A DNA stretch of 64,000 nt, taken from assembly GCA_037176845.1 (NCBI GenBank), contig JAYKXP010000001.1, positions 868,001-932,000 of the forward strand, read 5' to 3'. Numbering within the stretch: position 1 is the first letter of the stretch; each line of letters starts with the position of its first letter. The position numbers and the translations under genes were made by a program. Positions 33,502 to 44,642 of the stretch are shown here, piece by piece. The DNA is from Paramarasmius palmivorus (lineage: Eukaryota > Basidiomycota > Agaricomycetes > Agaricales > Marasmiaceae). The notes under the pieces are model-generated. The model saw only the letters and a list, made by a program, of their open reading frames with translations, was not told where the DNA came from and did not search any database.

Positions 33502-35118
33502 ATGGAGAGTCCATCAAAACAGGGTATTTCGTTATCCAAATCCCTTTCGGCTAGCCGCTCTTCAGCCATGAAACGGCTATTTCGCAACACAGTATCGCCT
33601 GGAGACCGACTTGTGATAACCCAGTACCTTTGGGACGCTGAAAGGGACCTCAAAGAATGCCAAGCGGAAATAAACAGACTCAAGATGGCCATTATCACCC
33701 TGGAAAGCCGCAGAGAGGGGCTGAAAAAGTCGATGGAGAGATACCGTTCACTCCTCTCGCCAATCCACAAAATGCCACCAGAAATTCTATTGAATATCTT
33801 CACCTTCGCTTGCGAACAGAACGAAATGTACCCCTCACGTATTCCTCCTGCCGCCTCCATTTCCATGGTATGTGGACGGTGGCGTGACGTTGCTTTTGCA
33901 GCACCCAGTCTTTGGTCGGCAATATCCATCGAGTTTTCCTACTGGAAGTCGAACGAAACCAAGCTAGCGCGTATGACGCGAACGTTTTTAGAACGCTCTA
34001 AAAACTCGCCGCTGAAGCTGGAACTAGACTTTTCCCATGCCATTGGAAGTGTCGAACCTGTACTCGATACTTTGAATGCACTTGTACAACACTCGAATCG
34101 TTGGTTCGATCTCGAACTTCGGGTGTTGACATCCATCATACGACATCCGGTATTCACCCCGATTAGGGGGTGCTTGCCGTTACTCAAGTGGCTTTATTTC
34201 AACGAGGTCCCGATTCCAGAGAGCACGCCCGAGACGGTCGATGACTGGATCGACAAGCTGAACATTTTCGAGTTCGCCCCCAGTCTATCACACCTTGCGT
34301 TCAAACCCGATTTCCATGTAGTCGACTTCGTCCTTCCCCTGGAGCAGGTTAAAGCCTTGAAGCTCCACGATTCATACGCCATCAATTCCCTCGAATTCCT
34401 GCCATTGTGCCCCAATGTGCAAAGATTAGAACTATTCCGCGTTGGCGGCGGAGATTCCTACATGGGCCCTATCGTTACGTGCAACATAAAGGATTTGGTC
34501 ATCGAAGCCGAAGCACAAGATGATGTTGCATGTATCCTCCGTCATTCCACCTTTCCCCAGCTGGCGTCCATGTCAATATCCGGCTTGAAGTCGGGTTTAT
34601 CCGAGGACTGGACGCGTTGGGATGAGCTTGAAGCGCCTTTAGAAACCTTCTTCCGCCGTTCATCCTGCACTATCACAACGCTTCAGCTTCAATGCATACC
34701 CATGGTTGACGAGCAAGCCATTGCACTCCTAAACCGGATGCCATCCCTAGAAAGCCTTCATATCCACGAAATGACCCGGGATTGTGACTTTTCCAACAAG
34801 ATTGTCACTTCTCTATTTCTGCAAACCCTTCTAGTCGACCATGCTGGTTCATTAGAAACGTCGCCCTTCCTTCCACGATTAGCACATCTTACGTTAATCG
34901 TTCACTGTTTCCAGTTGGATACGATGGCCTTGTTGAAAGCTATCACATCTAGGTGGCTTACCGTTCGTGGCTTTGACACAGGCGTCAGTAGCCTCAAGTC
35001 GGTTTCTATCAGGCTGCTTGGAGAGTCGAGTGATTTACGGAGTGATTTACTTGCGTTGGATGGTTTCAAGGACGATGGGCTGCGTGTTTCTGTTTCGTTT
35101 AGCCCGTGTACCACATGA
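33502..35118 (+). CDS. F-box protein with N-terminal coiled coil and LRR-like C-terminus
   Basis: A single uninterrupted exon of 538 codons, unusual here where most genes are split. The start at 33502 gives MESPSKQGISLSKSLSASRS. A heptad-rich helix follows (ECQAEINRLKMAIITLESRR) and then the F-box (IHKMPPEILLNIFTFACEQN; SMVCGRWRDVAFAAPSLWS), which binds Skp1 in SCF ubiquitin ligases. The rest shows irregular leucine-rich repeats (ALKLHDSYAINSLEFLPLCP, NVQRLELFRV, LTLIVHCFQLDTMALLKAI), probably the substrate-binding part. This layout is a very large, fast-evolving family in Agaricomycetes. The substrate is unknown. The frame is fully open. Confidence 0.9.
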   Translation: MESPSKQGISLSKSLSASRSSAMKRLFRNTVSPGDRLVITQYLWDAERDLKECQAEINRLKMAIITLESRREGLKKSMERYRSLLSPIHKMPPEILLNIFTFACEQNEMYPSRIPPAASISMVCGRWRDVAFAAPSLWSAISIEFSYWKSNETKLARMTRTFLERSKNSPLKLELDFSHAIGSVEPVLDTLNALVQHSNRWFDLELRVLTSIIRHPVFTPIRGCLPLLKWLYFNEVPIPESTPETVDDWIDKLNIFEFAPSLSHLAFKPDFHVVDFVLPLEQVKALKLHDSYAINSLEFLPLCPNVQRLELFRVGGGDSYMGPIVTCNIKDLVIEAEAQDDVACILRHSTFPQLASMSISGLKSGLSEDWTRWDELEAPLETFFRRSSCTITTLQLQCIPMVDEQAIALLNRMPSLESLHIHEMTRDCDFSNKIVTSLFLQTLLVDHAGSLETSPFLPRLAHLTLIVHCFQLDTMALLKAITSRWLTVRGFDTGVSSLKSVSIRLLGESSDLRSDLLALDGFKDDGLRVSVSFSPCTT

Positions 35119-35176
35119 GTGTACCATTTATGTACCTGATATCATACTCGAATGGCTGGTTATCATTTGTACTAGG

Positions 35177-35417
35177 CACACCCATTAACAATCGCTTTTT
35201 GATAGAAAGATATCTAGGTTGACACGATAAATTTCTACCAAAAAGACAGCCGACGTTTTCCGAAGCGCTTTTATCCTCAAAAAACGCATTGCCAGCCAAT
35301 CGGATTCGTTGCCGAAGGGTTTCTTGAGGATCGGAAAACGTCGGCTGTATTTTCGGTAGAAATTTATCGTGTCAAGCTGGATTTTTGTCTATTAAAAAGT
35401 GATTGCTAGTGGGCGTG
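35177..35417. repeat. Foldback (MITE-like) element, imperfect inverted repeat spanning about 241 bp
   Basis: The two halves are inverted copies of each other almost to the centre. The core arms 35219-35262 and 35332-35375 are 44 bp with two mismatches; outside them similarity continues to CACACCC (left) and GGGCGTG (right) with mostly transition differences. Inside, the CCTCAAAAAACGC and GGGTTTCTTGAGG segments also pair. The left half has an extra AAGCGCTTTT. There is no ORF and no clear target-site duplication. Most consistent with a non-autonomous foldback transposon. Confidence 0.8.
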
Positions 35418-37131
35418 AGGTGATCGTCGGTGATAAGTAGCTGGGGTTTCGTTGCATGTGATCTTTGTCGCTACCTCAACAGTCAGTTGCTCTTTTTCTC
35501 TAAGTACCGCATCGATAGTCTGTACAGTATATATGTTGAATTCTACCGATGTGTCAAATATGTTCTTGCTTCAAACTCGTTTTACAACTCACTAGCGCTC
35601 GCTGTCAGTCCTTAGGCCAGGCTTGACCTCGGCAAGCTGGAAGTCGCGTGACTGGCGTTTTCAATCAACACCCACGACAAGCGGACTTTTCCTGAACCCT
35701 CAACGTTGAGGTTCCAGTTATCTCATGCGCTCGTGGATCTCAGGCTGCACGGCCTTCTCATGCAAGCTGGTCTCCAAAATCGTGATATCAAGAAGAGGCA
35801 GACCCTAGCCATTGATTACACGGCTTAAATTCACTTTGCTCGATTTGGGATACCTATCGTCATCACCACTTCCAACTCCTTGCAAAAATTGTTTCCGGCA
35901 TCCCCGATGTCAACTCAGCGATAAGACTCTGCTGGGGTACATCCAACGACGAGATCCAGGACTCTGGGATCAAGGGTTCCAGTCAGTAGCTAGGCTAGGT
36001 CCAGGGGGTTAACAGCAGGGACTTGAAGGGAAGCAATACCTCCAGCATGCAACACGCAGCTCTTTGGCACGCCATCGAGGATTCCAACCACACGGATCTT
36101 GTATCGTGAGCACTTATCAGTTATCAGCAGTATGGAGCACTGAATAAACTTTTTTTATCGCACTATTTCCTTCATTCAAAGAAACATTAAACGCCATATG
36201 ATGCTCAAAGTCACTATCTTCTATATCAAAAGCGGGGCTGGGTATGCGATCATACGGTACCGCAGAGAAGACGCGTCGTGCTCCCCTAAAATATGCCTGA
36301 CGGCAAAATCAAAGTATGGAAGTCACTGTGCAAGATCTCCTTGTGGACCACAATGATCCCCTCATCGGCGTCACAGGCATCCATTTATTTTTTCTTTCCT
36401 GCGTCACAGGTCAACAGAACGGCCCTGCGTATGGCCCACAACCGCCACGGGTTTGTCTACACGGTGGTTGGATCAACTTCGGTCGAAATGCCAGACAACG
36501 CCCAATTCCGTGGGTAGTGACCACATTTCTTCGCTCCCTTCGCAATGTCCGAAAGAAGCACATCACTACTCTGTTGATGATCTTCTTCATGGTTGTTAGT
36601 AGCCTTTTGACCGTGTTCCGCGCTCATATGACGGTCGAAACAACGTTGCTTCGTGAGTATCTATATCAGTCCTTCGTGTTAGTATTCAAATTCGCTGAAA
36701 TAGCTCTAGTCATGCTGCTCAGTTTGTGGACACCGACTTGTTGGGTTTACGCGTGGTCCTAATGTAGGACGATAATCGGCACCTCCTCGTTGCACTACCA
36801 TATGTGATGGCAACATTTCAGGGCGTCAAATTTAGCGGCAGCTGTGTCACGACAGGAGTTTCAACATGCTTCCTCATTCCAGAAGGCGTTGGTGACTTGT
36901 GGAATGAAGCAATCTCCGTCCTCATTTGTACATCGTCCATATGTTCCACTGCGATATTGTTTATTCGCCCCGTTCTAGGGTGCAATTTGGCCGATAACGA
37001 TTTGGCTTCGTTTGGACGAACACTTCGCAAACGCAGGAGATGGAAATGTATAAAAATAATGGAGAGGAATTGGCATCCTTCAAGCCAGTACCACAGTACT
37101 CAGCTCAAGGTCTCTCCTCACCTCCAAAGTC
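35418..37131 (+). other. Largely unexplained 1.7-kb region; possible remnant of a membrane-protein gene; TATA box at 37049-37056
   Basis: The best coding-like stretch is 36316-36762, starting MEVTVQDLLVDHNDPLIGVT and ending with two hydrophobic segments (TTLLMIFFMVVSSLLTVF and VLVFKFAEIALVMLL). In a second frame 36410-36520 reads NRTALRMAHNRHGFVYTVVG, with a possible AG acceptor before it. The pattern faintly recalls mushroom single-pass proteins with an N-terminal beta-rich domain, but no consistent gene model emerges. TATAAAAA at 37049-37056 lies 76 bases before the M35 peptidase start. Confidence 0.3.
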
Positions 37132-38728
37132 ATGTTCCGCTCTGCTTTCGTCGCTTTCGTCCTTGCCAGCGCTGCGCTCGCAAGCCCCATGAAGAGGTTC
37201 GGTGGTATCATCGTTGACGTTGCTGGGCCTACTGGGAGCGTCAGCAATGTTGATGACCTCAAGTTCACGGCGACAGTCAAGAACACTGGCTCTGAGGACG
37301 TTAAGATCTTGAAATACGGCACCATCCTCGACGAGAACCTACCAACCCGCTCTTTCACGGTCACTAAAGATGGCGAAGAAGTTCCATTCACCGGTGTTAA
37401 GGTGCTCAAAACCCTGTTTGGTTTAGTGGTTGCTATGCGTACTGAATGGATGTATTTTTAGCTCCAAGTTTCCCTCCAAGAGGCTGACGATTCTGCGTAC
37501 GTCTTCATCCCAGCTGGCGAGAGCGTCACAGTGAACCACGATGGTAAGATTGTCCTTGATTAAAACACATCTTTTGCTGACATCTATAATCATCGCAAAG
37601 TTGCTGCTCTCTTCGATTTTGCATCTGCCGGAGCTGGTACCATCAAGTTTGAACCCGTGACCACTTTCCATGTCGCCGGCTCCGACGAGCAGTTTCCGAC
37701 TTTGCCCAAGTTCAGCAGATCGACGTCACCTCCAGTGCTGTCGAGGTCAACGTCACTGACAAACTCGAGAAGCGCGACCTCGTCCACAACAAGCGTGCAA
37801 CCGACATTGCACTAACGCTTCGAGAAAGAGCTTCATCGATGCTGCGTGCGTGTGTATATTGACTTGACCTTGATCGGCATCACTCATTTCAGTTTACCCG
37901 TAGCTACTCCGAAGGCAAGAGCATGGCCTCTGCAGCTGCATCGTTCATTTCTAGCAACAGCGGAAGCACCACCTATACTGCCTACTTCAAGACCAACAGT
38001 GCTTCCACCGTCAGGAGCAAGTTTAGCGCAGTTGCCTCTGAAAACTCTAGCTCCCGAACGTGAGTTTCACACTTGACCGTATTCACACCACAGGCTAACA
38101 GCTCGGCTTCAGTCTGAGCTGCACCGACTCCTTGGGTGCCTGCTCCAGCGGTGTTATTGCATACACTGCTACTGCAACTACGAACGTAAGCTGTTTTTTT
38201 TTTTCCTAAAAAAATCAGCCGCTTCATGGTATTTATCGGTCTTGTCCTTCTAGATCTACTTCTGCTCCATCTTCTTCAACGAAGTCTCTCAGAGTGCGCT
38301 CTGCTCTGGTCAGACCACTGTTGCGGCTCGAAACATTCCGTGGTGCCACTGTCCTTCACGAGGTACGTTTACATGTTATTTCGGCGGTAAAATTGAGTCT
38401 GACTTCCAATTTCGTGCATTAGCTCACTCACGCCGTCGCAAGCACAGTCGATGTAAGCAATGTTCGACTTTTGATTGACTTCACCCACTGACTGACAGCT
38501 ACCGCCCAGGTTACATACGGCTGCAGTGCTGATCAGTAAGTCACAGGTAGTAGCAGCCGTCACAAAATTCTAAGTGGCCAAACAGATCCCTCTCGGCCTC
38601 GAACCAGCTCCGCAACGCAGACAACTACAACGTACGCTTGTCGTTGTTAATAACCTTTTGGGTGACATCTGACGCATTCATTTGAACAGTGCTTCGGTTC
38701 CCAGGTCTGGCTTAGCACTCAATGCTAG
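37132..38728 (+). CDS. M35 (deuterolysin/peptidyl-Lys type) metallopeptidase precursor, two apparent frameshifts
   Basis: This is a secreted zinc endopeptidase of the aspzincin family. A signal peptide (MFRSAFVAFVLASAALASPM) is followed by a propeptide (DDLKFTATVKNTGSEDVKIL, KLQVSLQEADDSAYVFIPAG) and a junction near VHNKRATD. The mature domain has AYSEGKSMASAAASFISSNS, SRTLSCTDSLGACSSGVIAY, the zinc motif HELTHA, the third-ligand segment STVDVTYG (most relatives have GT here) and NYNCFGSQVWLSTQC at the end. An intron falls between the Glu and Leu of HELTHA. Two one-base frame breaks occur, near 37691 (G run) and 37807 (T run), each repairable in a homopolymer. At least eight introns. Either a real pseudogene or affected by base errors; all catalytic residues remain. 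Confidence 0.8.
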
Positions 38729-39665
38729 ATTACAAAAGCTCTAGGGAAAACATTGGCCCATTTGAGTCTGGGTAAGAAAGCTTCCGTAGTATTCAAATGT
38801 ATGAGTTGCTCGTTGTACTTGTAGTGTAAATTCGTGATAACACATACGCTGTCGCGATCTTTAGGCGCTCACATGTGCATCGGCTAAGAATCGGAGTTCT
38901 CACGCTCCATTTCGCTTCGAACTTAACCGGAACCTTCGACGTTCAGTATTCACCAATGTCATCGAAAGGATCTTGCTGTTTGTCAAAAGTATGTCTACTT
39001 TCGCCATTCTATCTCTTGATTACAGCGGCGTCAGCGCGAATTCTGTCTGCAAAACTACCTCTCTTGACGTGAAGATGGACTTTGAACGTTGAACACCCAA
39101 AGTAACGTTAACTAAGGTAAATCGAACGTTATCCACGAAACACTTTCCCTTCACCAAAATCACATTCATAGTCGCATTGGTTTTTCCGAGGCTCGATACA
39201 AGCTCACGATGTCGCAGGCATGTGCTCGCTAGCGACTGTTCTACCGGCTTAGCTCCTATGTGGTAAGAACGGTCTGTCTAAGGCAAGGTGTACCTCCTCG
39301 AGCTTATAAGAAAATCAGACTAACTTTTTGGATTCTAGATCGAGCTGGACCCGGATATCATCGATGCTTATTGCGGCGGCGCTCTGGCAAAGAATGCCGC
39401 TAACTCTGCATGAAGTTTCGATCACCATTGCCGTTCCTGGCAGGTGTTGCTTTCTCGAATTTAAGATCGAGAAGCTCCTGTAGCCACAACTCCTTTCCTT
39501 TCCTCCTTACGCTGGCTTTTCACTGACTCTACCTGGTGAGCTCCCTCTATTCACCTTCATATAGGTCATCCATAAATCATTAATTCAGGGTCGTTGAACA
39601 GCCGTCGTTTCCGAGTTCAGGCCAACGGTCTCCGCAACCGTATAATATTAGCACACCTAATTTCC
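38729..39665. other. Intergenic region
   Basis: No supported gene. Short ORFs only (for example 38875-39072). Pyrimidine-rich sequence at 39480-39560 probably belongs to the 5' region of the Ser/Pro-rich gene, and an upstream non-coding exon is possible. Confidence 0.4.
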
Positions 39666-41854
39666 ATGAACGCTAGTCGACCTCTTCGTTCTTCACCCCT
39701 AGCAGGGCCCTCTATCTCAAGTGAAGGGGCTATACAGGAAGGTAGCGAGCGACCAAGGCCACTGCGGATATCTTCCACTCCCAATCTTCGCTCTTCTGTG
39801 TCAAATTCGTCGGACATTCCCCCTCTCTTCGCAAATTCAAAAGTACAATCCCAAGAATTAGCCATGAAAGCGAAACCCAAACCCAAACCACCGAGAAAGC
39901 AATCAGCTCCTCCCGCTTTCATACCTGTCGCTATGCCGTCATCTGTCAACCCACCTACTCGACCACCTCGGTCCAAGTTTCGCGACAGCACAAGAACGAT
40001 AGTCATCCCGAGCCCTGCAGCCGATCCGCCACAGTTCTCTCGTCCTCGTCATCGTCCCTCTAAGTCAGTCCCTTCAGTGAATTGGCTGACATCGAACACT
40101 TTCGATGAAGTGCCACGGTTCACTAGACTTGGCTTGTCCGCTCCCCATGTTGTCTTACCGATGTCCGCGAAGAAGGCACACAAAAGGGGAAATTCGCTCC
40201 AGTGTTCGCAAACAGAGAGCCGCTCACAGTCGTCTGCCTTGCATGTACTGTTTCCGGTCAATAGAAAACGAGTGTCCGATGCCACTATCTCCACCATTCG
40301 GCCTGCCACTCGCGAAGGCAGCTCCGATGGGTCTGAGGAGTATCCCGAGAAGGCCGTATTGGAGCAGGTGCCAAAGCCAGAAGCACTCACATTTCCGGAC
40401 GTGCGACAATCTGGCTACTTCGACGAGGAAGGGGCCCAATACGTCATGTCTCATGGTCGAATCACCTCCCTGCTTAGCCCTGGGAGTATGGAGCTTGAAT
40501 TTGGGATCATTACGGAGGAAGGCGAGGACAAGGGGATTATACTGGTTTCGCCACGTTCCGAGAGATCGTTTCCAACTGGAAGGCGCCCAGCTTGCTTCCA
40601 TCACAATTCCTTCAGTCCCTGTCGACGTGGATCTCGATACTCCTTTAGTGGAGAGCCGCCATAGTCGCTCATTGTCAGAATCTTCGGTTCGCAGCGTATC
40701 TGCGGTCCGAGCCAGGAAAAACAGTGCTGCATCGCGACACAAAAAGGTAATACGCCCGTCGAAGTCCACAACATCGGTCAAAGCACATGAACGCATGGTA
40801 TCAAATGCAGATTCTGTCCTCTTTGCATCCATTCCGATTACACGAGGAAAGCATACGAAAGGGCTGAGCTTCTTGTCGCTCAGTTCGGACGGATCGGAGC
40901 ATGATATCCTCGAAGACGACATACCTCCCGTACCAGCTATACCCGAGTATATTCACGCTCATAAACGCAGCATCGACACTTTTAGTGTCTGCTCTGACGA
41001 ACTGAGGGACGCCGAGGAACTGCTGATGGATGTCCTTGCCCCAACGAACCCTGTCCGCAAGCCACGTCCTACCTTTATTCCCCTTCCCGGCAATGGGTAC
41101 AATCTTCCGGCCCAATCAGAGCTTATCACCACACCAAAGCCAACGAGGTCAAGGTCAGAGAAAGCCCGCAGCTTTTGGCCCCCATCTGTAATTGCACCCC
41201 CGCCATCTTCTACACTCCCTTCTCCGCCCTCATCTCCTTCAGCGTCGTCCCCGGTGTCTCCTACCTCCCCCGCTTCTCCGGTGACCCCTAATGTTCAATT
41301 GCCTGCGTTGCCAACGCCCACGAGACCTCGATCTCGAAGCAAAGTTGACGATGCAATGGTGTTACTCGGACTCAACGGTGCGCTATATACCCCGACGCCT
41401 GTTGCACCCACCGCCCAGGATTTCCCGTCTCCACCACTTGGAAAATCCCAATCCAAGCGCTTCAGGAACACCATGGAATTCGATCGTCCATTCTACTGGA
41501 TCCTCCTCGAAGGCTCATAGACTCCTCGGACTGGGCTTGGACGATTCGGGACAAACACAAGTGGGGAGCTTTTTGAGCGTAGACGAAGATGATGTTGTGT
41601 CGACCAAGTCGGCTACGATGAGCAAAGCGTCTTCGGCTAAAGTTAAGAGTATATTGGGAGTTGAGATGGAATCAATGGCTCGGAGATCGTCAGTTAGTAG
41701 CTCTACTAGGCGAATGCCCAAGGCGGAGGACGGAGAGTCGATCAAGAAGGATACATTGTCGAAAGGTGGTGTCAAGAAATTTTGGAAAGCGCTCACAGGT
41801 GGTGCAAATGGAAATGGCGGGGAGAAACGCAGTGTTCGGGTAAAGAAAACATGA
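39666..41854 (+). CDS. Large Ser/Pro-rich, probably disordered protein, two apparent frameshifts
   Basis: About 730 residues of low-complexity basic, Ser- and Pro-rich sequence with no recognised domain. It starts MNASRPLRSSPLAGPSISSE. There are repeated basic-proline stretches (KPKPKPPRKQSAPPAF), acidic patches (EFGIITEEGEDKGIILV), phosphorylatable RSxS motifs (HSRSLSESSVRSVSAVRARK) and a proline/serine tract (LPSPPSSPSASSPVSPTSPA). It ends with a lysine-rich helix (KGGVKKFWKALTGGANGNGG). The frame changes near 40568 (TTT run) and 41491 (TT run); the three segments are otherwise continuous in composition and clearly belong together. No introns are needed in the body. Probably a cytoplasmic regulatory scaffold; function unknown. 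Confidence 0.6.
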
Positions 41855-42132
41855 TTGGTTACAGTCTGCTTTTGGAATGGGTTAAAAACTTCTGCTTCTG
41901 CCTCACTGGTGATTTATCGTTGCGAATATCTATACAGTATACCAACTCTAAAACTTCACTTTCATTTTACATACCAGTCGCTCTTTTACATTAACATAAA
42001 TGAATCGGATCATGTAGACGTTCAGGCTTCAACGTTTTGAACATAGTGTTTATCTATGGATGCAGTAAAGGGATTTTAAAATACAAGACATTATTTTCAC
42101 AAGCCTCAGAAGTTTCCGAATAAGTGACTGGT
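41855..42132. other. Convergent 3' spacer
   Basis: AT-rich spacer between the Ser/Pro-rich gene and the 3' end of the AP-1 mu gene. No gene is seen. Confidence 0.4.
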
Positions 42133-44049
42133 TTACATCGGCCGGATGGGCGTGGTGCCCTTCTCGGACGCCGTCCTTAGACTATAAAAGACGATGGTTC
42201 AGATAGCGTCGGCTTAAGGTATAGTAAATAGACATACCTGTAGTCATCACCATTTTGAGTGATGTATCTCACCCACGGTAGTGCCTGATAACCACTCTTC
42301 TCGACAATCTTGAGATATCGGACCTGCACCAAGAAATCCTTAGCATTTTGTATGATGAAGAAAACCATATGTACCTGAATGCCGGAAACTGTGAAGTATG
42401 GGATCTCGAACTTGACTGTGATTGGCGCCCTTGCTGGGGGCTCCGATTCTGTGCAGGGGATGTGTATGAGCTCAAGATGCCTACTTCATAAGAGATGGAA
42501 ACCTGACCATTCTTAACACTAGGCAACCCAAAATGCGCTCTCATCAAGAACTCTCGTCCACCTCCTAACGATTTGATCTTCCACACAAATGCGGATTTGT
42601 CCGGGGCATATTGGACTGAACCTGTTGACGCCTGTGGAGAGGTATGAATGACAGGGATGAGACGGAAGTTATCAAGACCTACTCTGAATTTGGGACTATC
42701 TGCGTCGTCGGGTACGGGAACGTATATCTCGACATTGTTTGCTTGGGAGCGCCGTTTGAATTGAGCGATCACTTTTACCATGTACTCGACCTGAAGATAC
42801 GAGGATTAGGATTATATTCCGCATGAAAAACAGGGTCGGCTCATACCCTCGATCCTTTGTGTGACTCAACAGCGGCTTCTACCCAAACGAGAGGTTTCAC
42901 CGGCGTCGACAGACCTGGGGGCGAAAGTGTGAGTCGTAGTCATAGCCCAGAATGCGGACATACGATAGCTCATAAGCTCAAATTCTCCATCAGGTGGAAT
43001 AAACGATATCGTCCTGTCGTTTTCGAATCGCGAAAGTCGCACACATTGATGAAACTTGACATCTTCCATTTCTATTGATTTTCCACGGGCCGCTACGTAT
43101 AGTGAAAAGGTGATGAGTGACAAGACGCCAGGAGAAGAAAGTGATACGCACTTCTGCCTGTACTCTCAAACATGACCTTGTCGTTCAACCCCAATCGTAA
43201 CTCGGGCATTCCAGAGAGGTAGCATTTCATCTTGACTGCACCAAGGATTTCTGAACGGACGACTGAGCCTGAGGAGTTCACCTGTCGTGTGAGAAGACGT
43301 GAGTAGTGTGAATGAGGTACCCTGAACTTGGTACACACCAGCATGTTAACACTCTCAATGACATCCAGGAACACCTCATTCTTCCTGTACCGTATACCCT
43401 CTGTTCGCCAGGAAACCGCATTCGTGACTGCCATCGGTGGTCGGGCTTGGACTTCGAGCTTGTGCGATTCTTGAGTGATGTACCTAGCCATGAAACCGAG
43501 TGAGTAGACGAGACAGAGGCGGTGACTTTGAGCTCACTCTTGGAGAATCTTGCTCTCCGTTGTCTGGGGGTATCCAAAGTCCATCATCTCATCCATCAAC
43601 TCGTATATGATCACGAAATTGTCTCGAATAGATTCTTCTTCCAGTTCTTTGAAGTATTCGACCTGATAGACGTTTCGTGCCGCGTTTCCTGGAGCAGTGA
43701 TTGGTACGACTTACCAGCACCTGGCTGAGCCGATGTAAAAAGATGATTGTTTCTGCTACATTCGAGTTTCTTCTTGACAGAGCCAACACTGACATCCACG
43801 AAGCAGAGCTCAGCAGGGGTTGTTAAGACTGGGAATTATAATGACTCACGATACAAGTTTGAATGTCTAATGTGCATGAAATTCACGCCCTCTCTAGAGA
43901 AACATGGTGTGACTTGTTGACCTTCTTCCTCAATGTCGAGAATGAATGGGTAAGAATTTTTCGATATAAGACGGTGGTACATCATCCCGGTATGATCTCT
44001 GGATGAGAGGTTTTCCTTTGAGGTCGAGGATGGCGATTAACGAGGCCAT
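42133..44049 (-). CDS. APM1: AP-1 clathrin adaptor complex mu subunit
   Basis: Mu1 is the medium chain of AP-1, which recognises Tyr-based sorting signals at the trans-Golgi/endosome. The start [20 protein letters not shown] with [15 protein letters not shown] is the longin-type N-terminal domain. [54 protein letters not shown] and [12 protein letters not shown] follow. The C-terminal mu-homology domain shows [95 protein letters not shown] and [20 protein letters not shown] last small exon ends TTPIRPM. About ten introns, and the frame is intact. The DLKGK start favours AP-1 over AP-2. Confidence 0.92.
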
Positions 44050-44303
44050 CTGGAATGTCGGTGGTGGTGGTTGATGGAAGAGTCGGCAATACAGTGATTT
44101 GCCGGCTGCTAAATCTCCTCCACTGGGCACTCCAGCGAATGTGGCAGACACTTCTTCCTCTAGAAACAGTAACAAAGATATCTATAACACAAAACTGCAT
44201 GGACGTCGTGTCGCGTATACTGAGAGCTGCAGTTGTTGGAGCATCTGTATCTCCGACCCTACTGGAAAGCCTTGTATATGCTATGGGCGAACCCTTTCTT
44301 CAT

Positions 44304-44387
44304 GGCTACCTGGCGCAATGGTAGCGCGTTTGGCTTCGATTACCAAACGGTACCAAAAGGTTGCAGGTTCGAGTCCTGCGGTGGTCA
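44304..44387 (+). tRNA. tRNA-Arg (anticodon TCG) with 12-nt intron, copy 2
   Basis: Identical over all 84 bases to the gene at 9581-9664, including the 12-nt intron TTACCAAACGGT. It lies between the divergent AP-1 mu and amidase B genes. Confidence 0.93.
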
Positions 44388-44510
44388 TAAGTTGAAGGAT
44401 GAACAGTATCTTTTTTATCCCCCTCTTTGACAGGGCATAGCATCCAGTCGTTTCTGCTCAGAGTGTATACTATTACAACTGCAGGTAACCGTTTCGGCGT
44501 TCAATTTTTT

Positions 44511-44524
44511 TGCGCACGTGCGCA
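44511..44524. promoter_or_regulatory. 14-bp palindrome with central CACGTG E-box
   Basis: TGCGCACGTGCGCA is perfectly self-complementary and centred on CACGTG, the usual site of bHLH factors. It lies 119 bases before the amidase B start codon, downstream of tRNA-Arg, directly after a T-run. Function is inferred. Confidence 0.5.
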
Positions 44525-44642
44525 CCAACCGGGCGCTTGTCTGTCTGAACTGCAAATAGATTCCGAGATATGTAACCGCATTGTTTCCTTACCCACATCA
44601 AACATGGATACGGAATCTCAACTTATTCTCGAACGATAAGGA

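Noticed and set aside
40105..40560. Apparent start of a separate gene opening with MKCHGSLDLACPL
   Set aside because: It is the off-frame part before the break at 40568; true coding in this stretch is the frame begun at 39666.
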